From Acidobacteriaceae bacterium (GTDB taxonomy: Bacteria; Acidobacteriota; Terriglobia; Bryobacterales; Bryobacteraceae), in the NCBI GenBank assembly GCA_903970405.1, contig CAJCIT010000064.1, forward strand, positions 1 to 45,470: DNA of 45,470 nt, read 5' to 3'. How positions within the stretch are numbered: position 1 is the stretch's first letter; each line of letters begins with the position of its first letter. The notes beneath the pieces are model-generated. The model had not been told where the DNA came from, made no database searches, and saw only the letters and a program-made list of their open reading frames with translations. Positions 27,436 through 37,152 of the stretch are shown in pieces. The position numbers were made by a program, and so were the translations under genes.

Positions 27436-27461
27436 AAAGGAGATCCAGAAAGGAGATCCAG
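27436..27461 (+). promoter_or_regulatory. Tandem duplicated Shine-Dalgarno (2 x 13 bp)
   Basis: AAAGGAGATCCAG occurs twice back to back (27436-27448 and 27449-27461). Each copy holds a perfect AGGAG. The second copy is about 10 nt before the ATG at 27468, so it is the working site, and the first may act as a standby site. Confidence 0.8.
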
Positions 27462-27467
27462 GCCTCA

Positions 27468-28769
27468 ATGAACAGACGATACTTTCTCATGGGAACCGGG
27501 GCGCTAGCCGCCGCCGGCTTCAAGAGCCACCTGCTTGCCAGCCCGAACGATACGGTTCGTATTGCCTGTGTCGGGGTGCGCGGCCAGGGCAAGTCTCATA
27601 TTCAGCAGTACCTGCAAATGAAGAACGTTGAGATCGCCGCCATCTGCGACATCGACGAGAGCATTCTCAACGACCGCCTGGACATGGTGGAAAAATCCGG
27701 AGCGAAGCGTCCGCAAGGGTATTGGGAAATCCGCAAGCTTCTCGAAGACAAGAGTATCGACGCCATTTCCATCGCCACCCCCAACCACAGCCATACGCTT
27801 CAGACCATCTGGTCGCTCCAGGCCGGCAAGCATGTGTACTGTGAGAAGCCCTGCTCGCATGACATCTTCGAGTCGCGGCAGATTGTCGCCGCCACCGCGA
27901 AGTATGGAAAAATCGTGCAGCACGGCACCAACAGCCGCTCCGGCGTGGCCATTCGAGAAGCCATGGACAAGATGAACGCGGGGTTGATCGGCGACGTTTA
28001 CCACGCCCGAGGTCTCTGCTACAAGTGGCGCGATACCATCGGCCGAAAGCCAATTGAGCCGGTGCCGGCCGGCGTCCATTACGACCAGTGGCTGGGACCC
28101 GCCCCGCTGCACGCTTTCACCCAGAACCGCTTCCATTACAACTGGCACTGGTTCTGGGATTATGGCAACGGCGACTTCGGCAATCAGGGCATCCATGAGC
28201 TGGACATCGCGCGCTGGGGTCTAGGCGTGAAGTATCCGTCGAAGATCAGCGCCATCGGCGGGCACTTCATGTTCGACGACGATCAGGAGACGCCCAACAC
28301 GCTCTCTATCGGCTATGAATTCAACGAAGGCGGCAAGAAGAAGTTGATGACGTATGAGGTCCGTCACTGGATGACGAACTTCGAGGACACGATACACAAC
28401 GCGAGCGACACCGGGAGCGTCGGCAACATCTTTTATGGCACCCAGGGGTATCTTTGCGTGCAGTGGTACGACAGATACTGGTCTTACCTCGGCAAAAAGA
28501 AGGAGCCCGGTCCCTCGCGCATAGAGGCGGGCAACAACTGGGTGAATTTCATCGACGCGGTACGCGCCAACGATCCGGCCTTGCGCAACGCGCCTATTGA
28601 AGAGGGGGCCATTTCCGCTACGCTGATGCACCTTGGGAACATTTCATACCGGGTGGGCCGCACCCTGAATTTCGACTCGGAAAGGATGGAGTGCATCGGC
28701 GACCCCGAAGCCAACGCGCTGTTCCGCCGTCAGTACCGGCCGCCGTATGTTGTGCCGGCGAACGTCTGA
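27468..28769 (+). CDS. Tat-exported Gfo/Idh/MocA family oxidoreductase
   Basis: A 433-aa NAD(P)-dependent sugar or sugar-derivative dehydrogenase. The N terminus MNRRYFLMGTGALAAAGFKS is a Tat-like signal (RRYFLMG). The Rossmann domain has RIACVGVRGQGKSH and ICDIDESIL, and the diagnostic EKP motif is in YCEKPCSHD. The C-terminal half (NRFHYNWHWFWDYGNGDFGN, HELDIARWGLG) is typical of the secreted Acidobacteria/Planctomycetes subgroup. The tandem Shine-Dalgarno is unusual. The next gene is a LuxR regulator about 117 bp downstream. Substrate unknown. Confidence 0.92.
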   Translation: MNRRYFLMGTGALAAAGFKSHLLASPNDTVRIACVGVRGQGKSHIQQYLQMKNVEIAAICDIDESILNDRLDMVEKSGAKRPQGYWEIRKLLEDKSIDAISIATPNHSHTLQTIWSLQAGKHVYCEKPCSHDIFESRQIVAATAKYGKIVQHGTNSRSGVAIREAMDKMNAGLIGDVYHARGLCYKWRDTIGRKPIEPVPAGVHYDQWLGPAPLHAFTQNRFHYNWHWFWDYGNGDFGNQGIHELDIARWGLGVKYPSKISAIGGHFMFDDDQETPNTLSIGYEFNEGGKKKLMTYEVRHWMTNFEDTIHNASDTGSVGNIFYGTQGYLCVQWYDRYWSYLGKKKEPGPSRIEAGNNWVNFIDAVRANDPALRNAPIEEGAISATLMHLGNISYRVGRTLNFDSERMECIGDPEANALFRRQYRPPYVVPANV

Positions 28770-28886
28770 ACCCGGACGGGTGGCCCGCAAGTGCCTGGGT
28801 GGCACATGCTTTAGGCTGTTGGTGACGCGGTGCGACGCGAAGGGCCAATCGGGAGATTGGCGGGTCCCAGTCTTAAGCTGGACCTT

Positions 28887-29330
28887 ATGAAACGGCACGT
28901 GCTGATCTACGGGTTAATCGGTGGAATCCTGATTACGGTGCTGAAGTGGACCGAGTATCGATTCCTGGTGATCGAACATTCGGTCGAGATCTACGGTGCA
29001 CTCACCGGAGCGGCGTTTGCCGCTCTTGGTATCTGGCTCGGCGTCAGACTGACAGGAAGGCAGCCGAGAGTTGTTAGGGAAGTCCCTGTGGCGGCCGCGG
29101 AACGATCCCTCCCGAACGGGAGAAAGCAGGTGGATCGCGGCATCACCCGCCGCGAGCTTGAGATTCTGGAATTGATGGCTCTAGGCATGAGCAACCGCGA
29201 GATCGCCGGGAAGCTGTGCGTCAGTGAGAACACGGTGAAGACCCATTCCAGCCGAGTTTTCGACAAATTAGGGGCCAAACGGCGGACTCAGGCCGTCCAA
29301 CTCGGTAGAGAATTCGGGTTGCTGCCTTGA
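28887..29330 (+). CDS. Membrane-anchored LuxR-family DNA-binding regulator
   Basis: A 147-aa protein. Two hydrophobic helices (about 6-20 and 34-55: VLIYGLIGGILITVL, and YGALTGAAFAALGIWLGV) precede a LuxR-type HTH at ~85-145 (ITRRELEILELMALGMSNREI, then SENTVKTHSSRVFDKLGAKRRTQ). There is no receiver domain. Signals would therefore be sensed through the membrane part or a partner. The ATG at 28887 puts Met directly before the first helix; an earlier frame start at 28830 adds non-coding-looking residues. It lies between the oxidoreductase gene and the TonB receptor and may regulate either. Confidence 0.85.
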   Translation: MKRHVLIYGLIGGILITVLKWTEYRFLVIEHSVEIYGALTGAAFAALGIWLGVRLTGRQPRVVREVPVAAAERSLPNGRKQVDRGITRRELEILELMALGMSNREIAGKLCVSENTVKTHSSRVFDKLGAKRRTQAVQLGREFGLLP

Positions 29331-29580
29331 CCTTGCACAGAACGTGGAGAAAACATGGCGTGGGCGAAACGGATGGGTCGTCTTGGGGCCGGCGCCGGTT
29401 TAGAAACGGGCAACCGGAGACTGCGGCGCTAACCGGCAAACCGCTGGACCGGCTGAAACACGCGAGCCGTGTTCGCCTTATCTTCTCCACTCCTTACGAG
29501 CTTGAGCGCTATAGCTTTGGGGGAAAAATCGGGTTAGTCCGTTTGAAGGTACCGATTCTTCCTTAAGCCCTCTTCCTCTC

Positions 29581-29608
29581 TTGACAAGGGAGGAGATTCA
29601 TCGATAAC
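29581..29608 (+). promoter_or_regulatory. Possible sigma-70 promoter for the TonB receptor gene
   Basis: TTGACA (29581-29586), a 16-nt spacer and GATAAC (29603-29608). It lies in the 432-bp gene-free stretch 29331-29762. I see no convincing gene there; the readable frame at 29327-29566 lacks protein character. Confidence 0.4.
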
Positions 29609-29697
29609 ATCTTTCCACTAGTAGTGTTGCTGCAGGGTTAAGTTGGATCGCAGTTCGGGGGGTCTTCTTCGTGTTCCATTAATAGCCCTGATAGTGA

Positions 29698-29720
29698 AAA
29701 AGGCGGGTTTCGCCCCGCTT
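29698..29720 (+). terminator. Hairpin in the TonB receptor leader (attenuator-like)
   Basis: GCGGG (29703-29707) pairs with CCCGC (29714-29718) around TTTCGC, flanked by AAAAAG and CTTGTCCTTT. It resembles a weak intrinsic terminator between the candidate promoter and the start codon. Confidence 0.3.
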
Positions 29721-29762
29721 GTCCTTTACATGAGGTTAAACAGGAAGGAGTCTTATAGGTCC

Positions 29763-32700
29763 ATGTATAGATTTAGTACTCCACATGAGCCAAAAGGTAC
29801 AAGACTAAAGCCGTCGCAAGGCATTGTCTTCATCGCGGGTCTGCTCATCGCAGGCCTTTTATTTTGTCTATCGGCGTTCGGCCAAAACGCTACCGGTTCG
29901 CTGAGCGGAACGGTAACGGATGCCACCGGCGCTGTCATTCCGGGTGCCAAAGTGGTTCTTAAAAACGATGCCACTCAGGTCACACGCGACACAATTTCGA
30001 ATGGTTCGGGATTCTTCAGTTTCGCCGCCGTTCAGCCTGCCACGTACACCGTTACGGTGTCAGCCGGCGGATTTGCCGGATGGGAGGAAACGGGCTTGAC
30101 GTTTACGCAGGGCGCCAGTCTTTCCATCTCACCCACTTTGAAGGTCTCGACCTCCAAGACGGAAGTGCAAGTCATTTCGGCGGCGGAGTCTCCGGTGCCG
30201 ACTGACAACGGCGCTTCCAGCACCACGTTGAATAGCACCATGATTAATGACATCGCTATTCAAGGCCGGGATGCCGCGGAACTGATCAAGATCATGCCCG
30301 GCATGGGCATGAACACTGGCTTAACCAACAGCCAGTGGAGCAGCTTGACCACCCAGAGCAACAGTGGCCCGATCGGCGCGTTCTCAGCCATGGGCACGGC
30401 GCCCAACGGCGGCATGACGATGACGTCTGACGGCGCTAACCTGCTTGATCCGGGCAACCAGGGCACGCAGACCTCCAACATCAACCAGAATCAGATCGCC
30501 GAAATGACGGTTCTGACATCCGCCTATGGCGCTGACTTCGCCAAGGGACCCGTGACATTCCAGGCCATCGGCAAGAGCGGTGGCTCGCAGTTTCACGGCC
30601 AGGCTTACCTCTATGCCCGCAACGGTGAGTTCAATTCGAACTTCTCTCAGAACAATGCGGCGGGTGTCAAGGCAGCGCAGGACTCCTACTACTACCCCGG
30701 CGGTGATATCGGCGGTCCAGTGATCCTCCCGAAAATTGCCTTCAACAAGGATCACGACAAGCTGTTCTTCTACGCCGCTTATGAGAACATGCGGCAGAAT
30801 CCGGCTCAATCGGCGCTGCAGCGGTTCATTCCGACTCAGCAGATGATGAATGGCAATTTCACCTCATCGTACCTCTCGTCGCTGGGCTCGAATTTCACCA
30901 ATGGCCCCTATGCAAACGATGCGATCACGGTGGGTCAAATTCCGGCTACGCTGTTGGACCCGAACTCGGCCGCTTACTACGCGACGGAGCCCCAGCCCAA
31001 CACAAGCCCATCGTCGAACCCAAATGGCGCCAACTACACTTATTTGCCGGTTCTGCCGGTAAATCGCTGGGAACTGCGCATCCGCGGCGATTACAACATC
31101 AGTTCCAAGGACAAGTTGTTCTTTTCGTGGAACCGCCAGGATGAAACGGATTTGAACCCGATCAGCATCTGGTGGGGCGCCAGCAACTCCATTCCTTACC
31201 CCTCCTCAATGCCTGCCAATCAGGTATCGCAGGTTTACAGCGCGAACTACACCCACACGTTCTCGCCCACGTTGACCAACGAGTTCATCTTCGCAGACGC
31301 CACGTTCCTCAACCCGATTTCACTTTCCGATCCCAGCAAAGTGAACCCGGCCAACGTCGGATTCTCAATGGTGGGCTTATTTAACGATCCTTACAAGGCG
31401 CAGATCCCGAACCTGGTGAACTGGGAAGGCACTGTTCCGGGTTACTTCGCTCCCACGTTCGGCCAGGCGTTTCAGGGCGGCGATTTCGGCAAGCTCTCTC
31501 AGACGCCATCCCTCAGCGACAACCTGACCAAGGTTTGGGGCACCCATACGATCAAAGTGGGCGCTTACTGGGATTACGCCCGGAACAAGCAGGCGGGTAG
31601 CGACTTCAGCAACCCCCCGCAAGGCGCGGCCTACTTTGAAGGCTACAGCGGCGCTAGCGGTTCCTATAGCAATGCCCTGGCCAACTTCGCCGCCGGATAC
31701 GTTGAGCAGTTCTCGCAGGAGAACGGCACGCCGGTTGCCGATTTCAAGTACCACGAAATCGGCTTCTTCATCAACGATCAGTGGAAAGCCACACGGCGCC
31801 TGACGCTGACGCTCGGCATCCGCTTCGACCACTACGGCGCATGGGCGCCGAACAGCGGTCCTGGTTTAGCCGTCTGGGATCCGGCCGCCTACAACAACAC
31901 CTCCGCGGCCGGCTCATGGACCGGACTGGAGTGGCACGCCATCGACCCGTCCATTCCGATCAGCGGTTTCCCTTCCAAATTCCTGTGGCCCCTGCCCCGC
32001 TTTGGCGCGGCCTATGACCTGTTCGGAAACGGCAAAACCGTTCTCCGCGGCGGCTTCGGTTTGTATCGTTTCCAGTTGTCGTACAACAACGCCAGCGGCG
32101 CCGACTTCAGCGCTCCTCTCGGCTACGAAAACGAAACGACAACTTGGGGTTGCTGCAAGGGCTGGGAATCGTTTAACCAGTTCTCTCCGTCTCTCGGCGC
32201 GCAAGGTCTCGGCTCCGCTCCCGGCGGCGTGCTCACCATGGGCGACGAGAAAACCCCCTGGACAGCCAACTGGAACTTCACCATCACCCAGCGCGTTCCC
32301 TGGAACTCCGTCGTTGAGGTGCAGTATTCCGGCAACCATAGCGGCGACCTCCTGCTCGATAGCGGTCTTTCGAACGTGGATAACATCCCGTTTGGGGCGT
32401 TCTTCAAGCCGGACCCGCTTACTGGCGTGATTAACAATCCAACTTCCGGTTCCTTCCCGACCAACGACTACTACCCGCTGCACAATTACACGGGTATGAC
32501 GCTGATCGGTCATGGCAGCTATCAGAACTACAACGCGGCGATCCTCACTTGGCAGAAGCAGACCGGCCGCCAGACCTTTACAACGAACTACACGTTCAGC
32601 AAGGTGCTCGGCGTTCGCGACGGCCAGAGTTCCAATGGCGGCGGCAATGGCAGCCTTGTCGACGTGTATAGCGCGGCCGCCAACTATGGCGTGCTCGCTT

Positions 32701-33344
32701 ACGATCACACGCACATCTTCAACGCGGCGTATATCATCAACTTGCCCGATCCGGTCCATGGCAATAAACTCCTGGGCGAAGTTGTCAATGGGTGGGAACT
32801 CTCCGGCATCACGCAGTTCCAGAGCGGCGCCCCCATCCAGCCCAACACCGGCGGCACCTTGAACGCCTCTTTCGGTAACGTCCCGTTGGCGGGCAATGCA
32901 ACAGGAGTTGCCTACAACTCGTCGATCCAGCTCGGCACCAACGCGGAGGGTCTCCTCCCGATGCTGGTCTGCGATCCGCGCAGCGGCCTGCATTCCGGTC
33001 AGTACTTCAATCCCAGTTGCTTTGCTCCCCCGGCGCCAGGCACCCAGGGAGATATCGTCTGGCCGTACATCAAGGGTCCGCACTACTTCAACAGCGACTT
33101 GTCGCTGTTCAAGAACTTCAAGATCGGCGAGCGCCAGAAGGTACAGCTTCGCTTTGAGGCATTCAACTTCCTCAATCACGCGCTGCCACAACTCGGCGCG
33201 CTCAGTAACGGCGATATTCGGCTCAACTTCACGAACGCTAGTGGCTTCTTGACCCAAACGAACCAGAACCAGGAAACCACCGGCTATGCGGAAAATACCG
33301 TAGGCCGGCGGGTTGTGGAGTTCGCGGTCAAGTACCAGTTCTAA
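29763..33344 (+). CDS. TonB-dependent receptor, Oar-like, with carboxypeptidase-regulatory domain
   Basis: A 1,193-aa outer-membrane transporter. A signal peptide lies at about 18-42 (GIVFIAGLLIAGLLFCLSAFGQ region). A CarboxypepD_reg (transthyretin-like) domain follows at ~45-130 (GSLSGTVTDATGAVIPGAKV, then GFFSFAAVQPATYTVTV). Then come a plug domain (IQGRDAAELIKIMPGM) and a ~22-strand barrel ending VVEFAVKYQF with the C-terminal Phe of outer-membrane proteins. This architecture is highly expanded in Acidobacteriota and is thought to import glycans or complex nutrients by TonB-ExbBD energy. I chose the ATG at 29763, 12 nt after GGAAGGAG; a longer frame from 29643 lacks a signal peptide at its start. 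A strong terminator follows, so it is monocistronic. Confidence 0.93.
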   Translation: MYRFSTPHEPKGTRLKPSQGIVFIAGLLIAGLLFCLSAFGQNATGSLSGTVTDATGAVIPGAKVVLKNDATQVTRDTISNGSGFFSFAAVQPATYTVTVSAGGFAGWEETGLTFTQGASLSISPTLKVSTSKTEVQVISAAESPVPTDNGASSTTLNSTMINDIAIQGRDAAELIKIMPGMGMNTGLTNSQWSSLTTQSNSGPIGAFSAMGTAPNGGMTMTSDGANLLDPGNQGTQTSNINQNQIAEMTVLTSAYGADFAKGPVTFQAIGKSGGSQFHGQAYLYARNGEFNSNFSQNNAAGVKAAQDSYYYPGGDIGGPVILPKIAFNKDHDKLFFYAAYENMRQNPAQSALQRFIPTQQMMNGNFTSSYLSSLGSNFTNGPYANDAITVGQIPATLLDPNSAAYYATEPQPNTSPSSNPNGANYTYLPVLPVNRWELRIRGDYNISSKDKLFFSWNRQDETDLNPISIWWGASNSIPYPSSMPANQVSQVYSANYTHTFSPTLTNEFIFADATFLNPISLSDPSKVNPANVGFSMVGLFNDPYKAQIPNLVNWEGTVPGYFAPTFGQAFQGGDFGKLSQTPSLSDNLTKVWGTHTIKVGAYWDYARNKQAGSDFSNPPQGAAYFEGYSGASGSYSNALANFAAGYVEQFSQENGTPVADFKYHEIGFFINDQWKATRRLTLTLGIRFDHYGAWAPNSGPGLAVWDPAAYNNTSAAGSWTGLEWHAIDPSIPISGFPSKFLWPLPRFGAAYDLFGNGKTVLRGGFGLYRFQLSYNNASGADFSAPLGYENETTTWGCCKGWESFNQFSPSLGAQGLGSAPGGVLTMGDEKTPWTANWNFTITQRVPWNSVVEVQYSGNHSGDLLLDSGLSNVDNIPFGAFFKPDPLTGVINNPTSGSFPTNDYYPLHNYTGMTLIGHGSYQNYNAAILTWQKQTGRQTFTTNYTFSKVLGVRDGQSSNGGGNGSLVDVYSAAANYGVLAYDHTHIFNAAYIINLPDPVHGNKLLGEVVNGWELSGITQFQSGAPIQPNTGGTLNASFGNVPLAGNATGVAYNSSIQLGTNAEGLLPMLVCDPRSGLHSGQYFNPSCFAPPAPGTQGDIVWPYIKGPHYFNSDLSLFKNFKIGERQKVQLRFEAFNFLNHALPQLGALSNGDIRLNFTNASGFLTQTNQNQETTGYAENTVGRRVVEFAVKYQF

Positions 33345-33366
33345 CGGCAACCAGTCAGTTAGTCAC

Positions 33367-33404
33367 AAAAGAGGGGCGGCGAAAGCCGCCCCTCTTTTCT
33401 TTGT
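33367..33404 (+). terminator. Rho-independent terminator of the TonB receptor gene
   Basis: GAGGGGCGGC (33371-33380), GAAA tetraloop, GCCGCCCCTC (33385-33394), then TTTTCTTT. The stem is extended by AAAA/TTTT, so it can also act on the opposite strand. Confidence 0.95.
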
Positions 33405-33514
33405 GTGGAGCCGTGAGTTTAAGAAGTTAGTTAGACTTCTTCACCCCCTATCCACAGTGCCTGATCGCTTTACAAGCGTCGGCCCTTTTGCGCGTGGCGC
33501 GGGCATCTCCTGTG

Positions 33515-35485
33515 TCAGTGGCAGCAGGCAGTCTTCGCGGGCGGCGGCACGTCCATCGCGGGACTCCGCTCAAAGAACCCATCCGGACGGAACTGGAAGC
33601 CCAGCATCGCTACGGGCATGACCGGCCAATCTTCCGGACGTGGCACGTGATTGTGACCGAACACGTACCACAGCGTTATTTCAGTGTCGTCCACCTTCCG
33701 GTTCGCCTGGGTCCACACCGGCAGGCCATCGCCCGTTGGGTGTTGATTCGGGTAGTCCCCGGCCGCGAAACGCTCTTTCGGATGGTAGGGCGTCACCCAG
33801 ACGCTATGGGACGTGAACCCCGCGCGGCGCATCACCCTGGCGTCCGGCTGCACAAGCGGCGGGCAGTTTTCGCCTGGAACCAAGCGGTAACCCACCGGCC
33901 GGCCCAGCCGGTTCTTCCTGCCCGGGTTCACGACCCGCCAGAAACGCGCCGTCGCCGAGTTCACCCTGCGCTGCGCCTCCTGCTCCGTTGCCAGCAGCGT
34001 TTCCTGGGCAACAAAGGCGTTGCCGTGCGGATTGGCGGCACCAGTTGGCACGCCGACACTGTTCACTTCGACGACTGAATTGTTCGGACCGTCCACGCTC
34101 GGCACCAGCCGGGCGGCAAAAATGTGCTGATGGAAGGGAGCGTTCAGCCGGGGAGCGATTTCTACGCCATACGGCGACGTCTCGCCGGGGGCCAAGGCCG
34201 TGGTGTTCATGATCCCGGTCAGCTTGATCTCGCATTGAATCGAGCCGTCCTGATAGAAATACCAATAGAATCCGTATTCGTAATTCCCCACAGTGGCGAT
34301 GAAAGAAACCGACAGGCGGCGCGACCTTCGCACTTCGGATTGGCCGGTGCGCCAATCCGTATGCTTCCAGAGAATGCCGAAATCCTCTTCATGGAGGCAC
34401 ACGGCGTTCTTGAGCGGTGTGACCGTCCCGTGGCTATCTACCAGAGGAAAATCAAAGTAATGAATGAGGCCCAGACAATCGCAGCCCAGGGCCAGCGAGT
34501 TGGCTAGCATACCGAGGCCGTATTCGCCGATGTCAAACGCGTTCTTGCGATAGTACTGCTCGCCCGGATCGCCGTAAGGGACCACCATCTCGCAAATCGA
34601 CGCCCGATACAGTATGGGCCGCTCCACACCATCGTCGTTGTAGCTGACAGTGTGGAGAACCAAGCCCTCACGCGATGTGAAACCGACGCGGAACTTCCAT
34701 TTTTGCCACTCCACCTGGTTGCCTTCCACGGTGAAGCTGGCGCCTTCCGGTTGAGCGATCTCCACCGGCTTAAGATCCTGCCGCATGGCTGGAATGTATT
34801 CGCGCGCCCAGTTCCCGGGCTCCGGCGGCAGAGGCGCAATGGGGTATTCCTCAATGCGCACCACTTCCATGGTGTAAAGATCCACGACGATCACAATGCT
34901 GTCGATGGGGCGCGCGTAGCCGTTGTCTTTCGGCTCAGACCGGACGAAGCAGAGCGCCCGCATTCTTCGCACGCCCTCTTCTTCCGGTAATTCGACGCCA
35001 TACAATCCGGCCGACCAGGGTTCCACCATCACCAGATCGGCGTCCGTGACGCCCCGCTTTTTCAAAGCGGATTGGAACAGCGGCGAACGGTGGACCGCCT
35101 GCTCCACCTCGCTGAACTCGTCCAGCATGATGGATGGCTGGATACCGCCCGGCAGCGGCGTGACGGACTCCACCGACCCGCTCAGAAGGTCCACCACCGC
35201 CTCGGAGGACTCGCGTTTGCCGCGGTCCAGTAGAACCGCCAGCGCCCTTCGTTCAAACGGGCTGCCAGGCCGGTGCGTCTCCACCGACGACTTCTCGGGT
35301 TCGATTAAATTGATGGAGACAATACGGACAGTTTCGCCGAGGTATCCTTCCCGGCCCATGATGCGAACCGCATCCTCCAGTTCGGCGGCAGACAGCGGGT
35401 CGAGTGGATGCCGGGCTAAGGTCTTTGTGAACGGAGCCGCTTCGTGCTCCGGAATTTCGCGTTGGAAGTCAATTGTTGTTGCCAC
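33515..35485 (-). CDS. Copper-containing primary-amine oxidase
   Basis: A 656-aa enzyme that oxidatively deaminates primary amines to aldehyde, ammonia and hydrogen peroxide. The topaquinone precursor is Y402 in VGNYEYGFYW (N-Y-[DE]-Y consensus) and the catalytic base is D318 in AFDIGEYGLG. Copper ligands are H452 and H454 in FHQHIF, plus a late His in FGHNHVPRPEDWPVMP. I chose the GTG at 35485 (AAAGGCGG six bases upstream). It gives the usual family length (~640-660 aa) and avoids overlap with the divergent permease gene; the ATG at 35710 would run inside that gene. It shares a 146-bp promoter region with the APC permease, so they are probably used together for amine uptake and breakdown. 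Confidence 0.95.
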   Translation of the reverse strand: MATTIDFQREIPEHEAAPFTKTLARHPLDPLSAAELEDAVRIMGREGYLGETVRIVSINLIEPEKSSVETHRPGSPFERRALAVLLDRGKRESSEAVVDLLSGSVESVTPLPGGIQPSIMLDEFSEVEQAVHRSPLFQSALKKRGVTDADLVMVEPWSAGLYGVELPEEEGVRRMRALCFVRSEPKDNGYARPIDSIVIVVDLYTMEVVRIEEYPIAPLPPEPGNWAREYIPAMRQDLKPVEIAQPEGASFTVEGNQVEWQKWKFRVGFTSREGLVLHTVSYNDDGVERPILYRASICEMVVPYGDPGEQYYRKNAFDIGEYGLGMLANSLALGCDCLGLIHYFDFPLVDSHGTVTPLKNAVCLHEEDFGILWKHTDWRTGQSEVRRSRRLSVSFIATVGNYEYGFYWYFYQDGSIQCEIKLTGIMNTTALAPGETSPYGVEIAPRLNAPFHQHIFAARLVPSVDGPNNSVVEVNSVGVPTGAANPHGNAFVAQETLLATEQEAQRRVNSATARFWRVVNPGRKNRLGRPVGYRLVPGENCPPLVQPDARVMRRAGFTSHSVWVTPYHPKERFAAGDYPNQHPTGDGLPVWTQANRKVDDTEITLWYVFGHNHVPRPEDWPVMPVAMLGFQFRPDGFFERSPAMDVPPPAKTACCH

Positions 35486-35631
35486 GTGGCCGCCTTTCTG
35501 GTCTTGCGATTCGTAAACCGGTTCGGGATTACCCAGCAACGGAGCTGGCGGGCGGCAGGACTTTGCCGGCAGGGCTGTCGGCAAGCCGTCCAGAACGGAC
35601 GGTTCGCCTGATCCGATGCTAGTATAAGCGG

Positions 35632-37089
35632 ATGGAACTGGGCAATGCTTCGGTAAGGTTGATAAACCCTGCCGCCCCGTCCGCGCCAGAGGTTCCATCA
35701 TGCGCTTCAAATTCGTACGGACTGAAGTCCCACTCGCTCTCCGCCGGTGAGACTTTAGCTCAATCGGTAGCTGTCATCGCACCCACCGGCGCACCGGTGA
35801 TGACCGTGCCACTGGTGTTCGGGTTGGCCGGCGAGGGCGCGGCCATCGCTTTTCTGATTTCCACGGTTGGCGTTCTGCTGGTGGCGCTCAATATAAACCA
35901 GTTCGCCAGGATCTCATCTTCGCCGGGCTCTTTATACACCTACATTACCGGACATATGCACCCGAAATGGGGCGTGCTGGCCGGATGGGCCTTGGCGATC
36001 GCCTATGTGGGTACGGCCGCGGCAGTAAGTGCAGGGGTCGCCAACTACGCTAACGTCATCTTACATGACTGCTTCGGCGTGCAGTCTTTTCCCTTGTTAC
36101 TAACCGGTCTGGTGATGGTGTTCGCGTGCTACTTGGCCTATCGCGACGTACAAGTCTCCGCACGGCTTATGCTTTGGCTGGAAGCGGGTTCGGTGGCGGT
36201 GATATCTCTTATCGGGTTCCTGATTATTATCAAAAACGGATGGCGCCTCGACGTGGCGCAATTCACTCTGCATGGCGTTACTCCGGAAAGGCTGCGTCTT
36301 GGACTGGTGCTGGCAATATTCAGCTCGGTGGGATTTGAAAGTGCGACGGCGCTGGGCTCGGAAGCCAAAGATCCGCTGACCACCATCCCGCGGGCCGTCA
36401 AATGGAGCGCGATCCTGGCCGGCGTGTTCTTCTTCCTGTGCGCGTACGCGGAAGTACTGGGCTTTCGAGGCGAGGCCCTAACCTTGGACAAGAGTCTTGC
36501 GCCTCTGCACGTGCTCGCGCAGAAGGCCGGACTGCCGGCTTGGGTGGGCACGCTCACCGACCTTGGCGCGGTCCTTAGCTTCTTCTCCTGCTTTCTGGCC
36601 TGCATCACAGCGGCCGCCCGCGTGCTGTTTCTGATGGGGCGGAATGGCGCGCTGCACTCCGGACTGGGCGACGCGCATGAGCAGAATCAAACCCCGCACC
36701 GCGCGGTTCTGGTTACCTCCATAGCTGCTTTTATCCCCGCCGCAATCCTGACGTTGCGAGGGGTAGGTCTGTTCGACATCTACGGACTCCTCGGAACTCT
36801 GGCGACGTTCGGTTTCGTCACCGCGTATATCCTGGTCTCCGCGGCCGCGCCAGCCTACTTGCGGTCTCTCGGCCGCTTGACGCCGCGGGCCATTGTCATT
36901 TCAGCTTTGGCTGTTGTCGCGATGGGAGCAGCGCTGTTGGGCAGTCTTTATCCGGTCCAGGCCGCGCCATACTCGTACCTGCCGTATCTCTATGCGGGGC
37001 TGCTGTTGAGCGGCTTCGCGTGGTCCACGATTTGGATGAGCCGGCCGCCAACGTTGGCGGAAGAAATCCCCGACGTGCTGCGGCCGTGA
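35632..37089 (+). CDS. APC-superfamily amino acid/amine permease
   Basis: A 485-aa inner-membrane transporter with about 12 hydrophobic segments. The N-terminal unwound helix region is AVIAPTGAPVMTVPLVFGLAGEGAAIA. ISSSPGSLYTYI and FSSVGFESATALGSEAKDP match the consensus motifs of helices 3 and 6 of the APC family. It is divergent from the copper amine oxidase, so a primary amine or related amino acid is the likely substrate; this is inferred from context only. The alternative starts in the first ~25 residues cannot be resolved; the annotated ATG has no strong Shine-Dalgarno. Confidence 0.9.
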   Translation: MELGNASVRLINPAAPSAPEVPSCASNSYGLKSHSLSAGETLAQSVAVIAPTGAPVMTVPLVFGLAGEGAAIAFLISTVGVLLVALNINQFARISSSPGSLYTYITGHMHPKWGVLAGWALAIAYVGTAAAVSAGVANYANVILHDCFGVQSFPLLLTGLVMVFACYLAYRDVQVSARLMLWLEAGSVAVISLIGFLIIIKNGWRLDVAQFTLHGVTPERLRLGLVLAIFSSVGFESATALGSEAKDPLTTIPRAVKWSAILAGVFFFLCAYAEVLGFRGEALTLDKSLAPLHVLAQKAGLPAWVGTLTDLGAVLSFFSCFLACITAAARVLFLMGRNGALHSGLGDAHEQNQTPHRAVLVTSIAAFIPAAILTLRGVGLFDIYGLLGTLATFGFVTAYILVSAAAPAYLRSLGRLTPRAIVISALAVVAMGAALLGSLYPVQAAPYSYLPYLYAGLLLSGFAWSTIWMSRPPTLAEEIPDVLRP

Positions 37090-37152
37090 AGTCAAGGAAG
37101 TGGTTAGGAGAGACAAGTCGGCCGTTCTTTCGTTCAACCGTAAACCAGGCAC

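Noticed and set aside
29327..29566. A 79-codon frame between the LuxR and TonB receptor genes
   Set aside because: No ribosome-binding site, no hydrophobic or domain pattern, and it overlaps the end of the LuxR gene.
31914..33350. A 478-codon open frame on the minus strand
   Set aside because: Antisense to the TonB receptor barrel; no recognisable motif.
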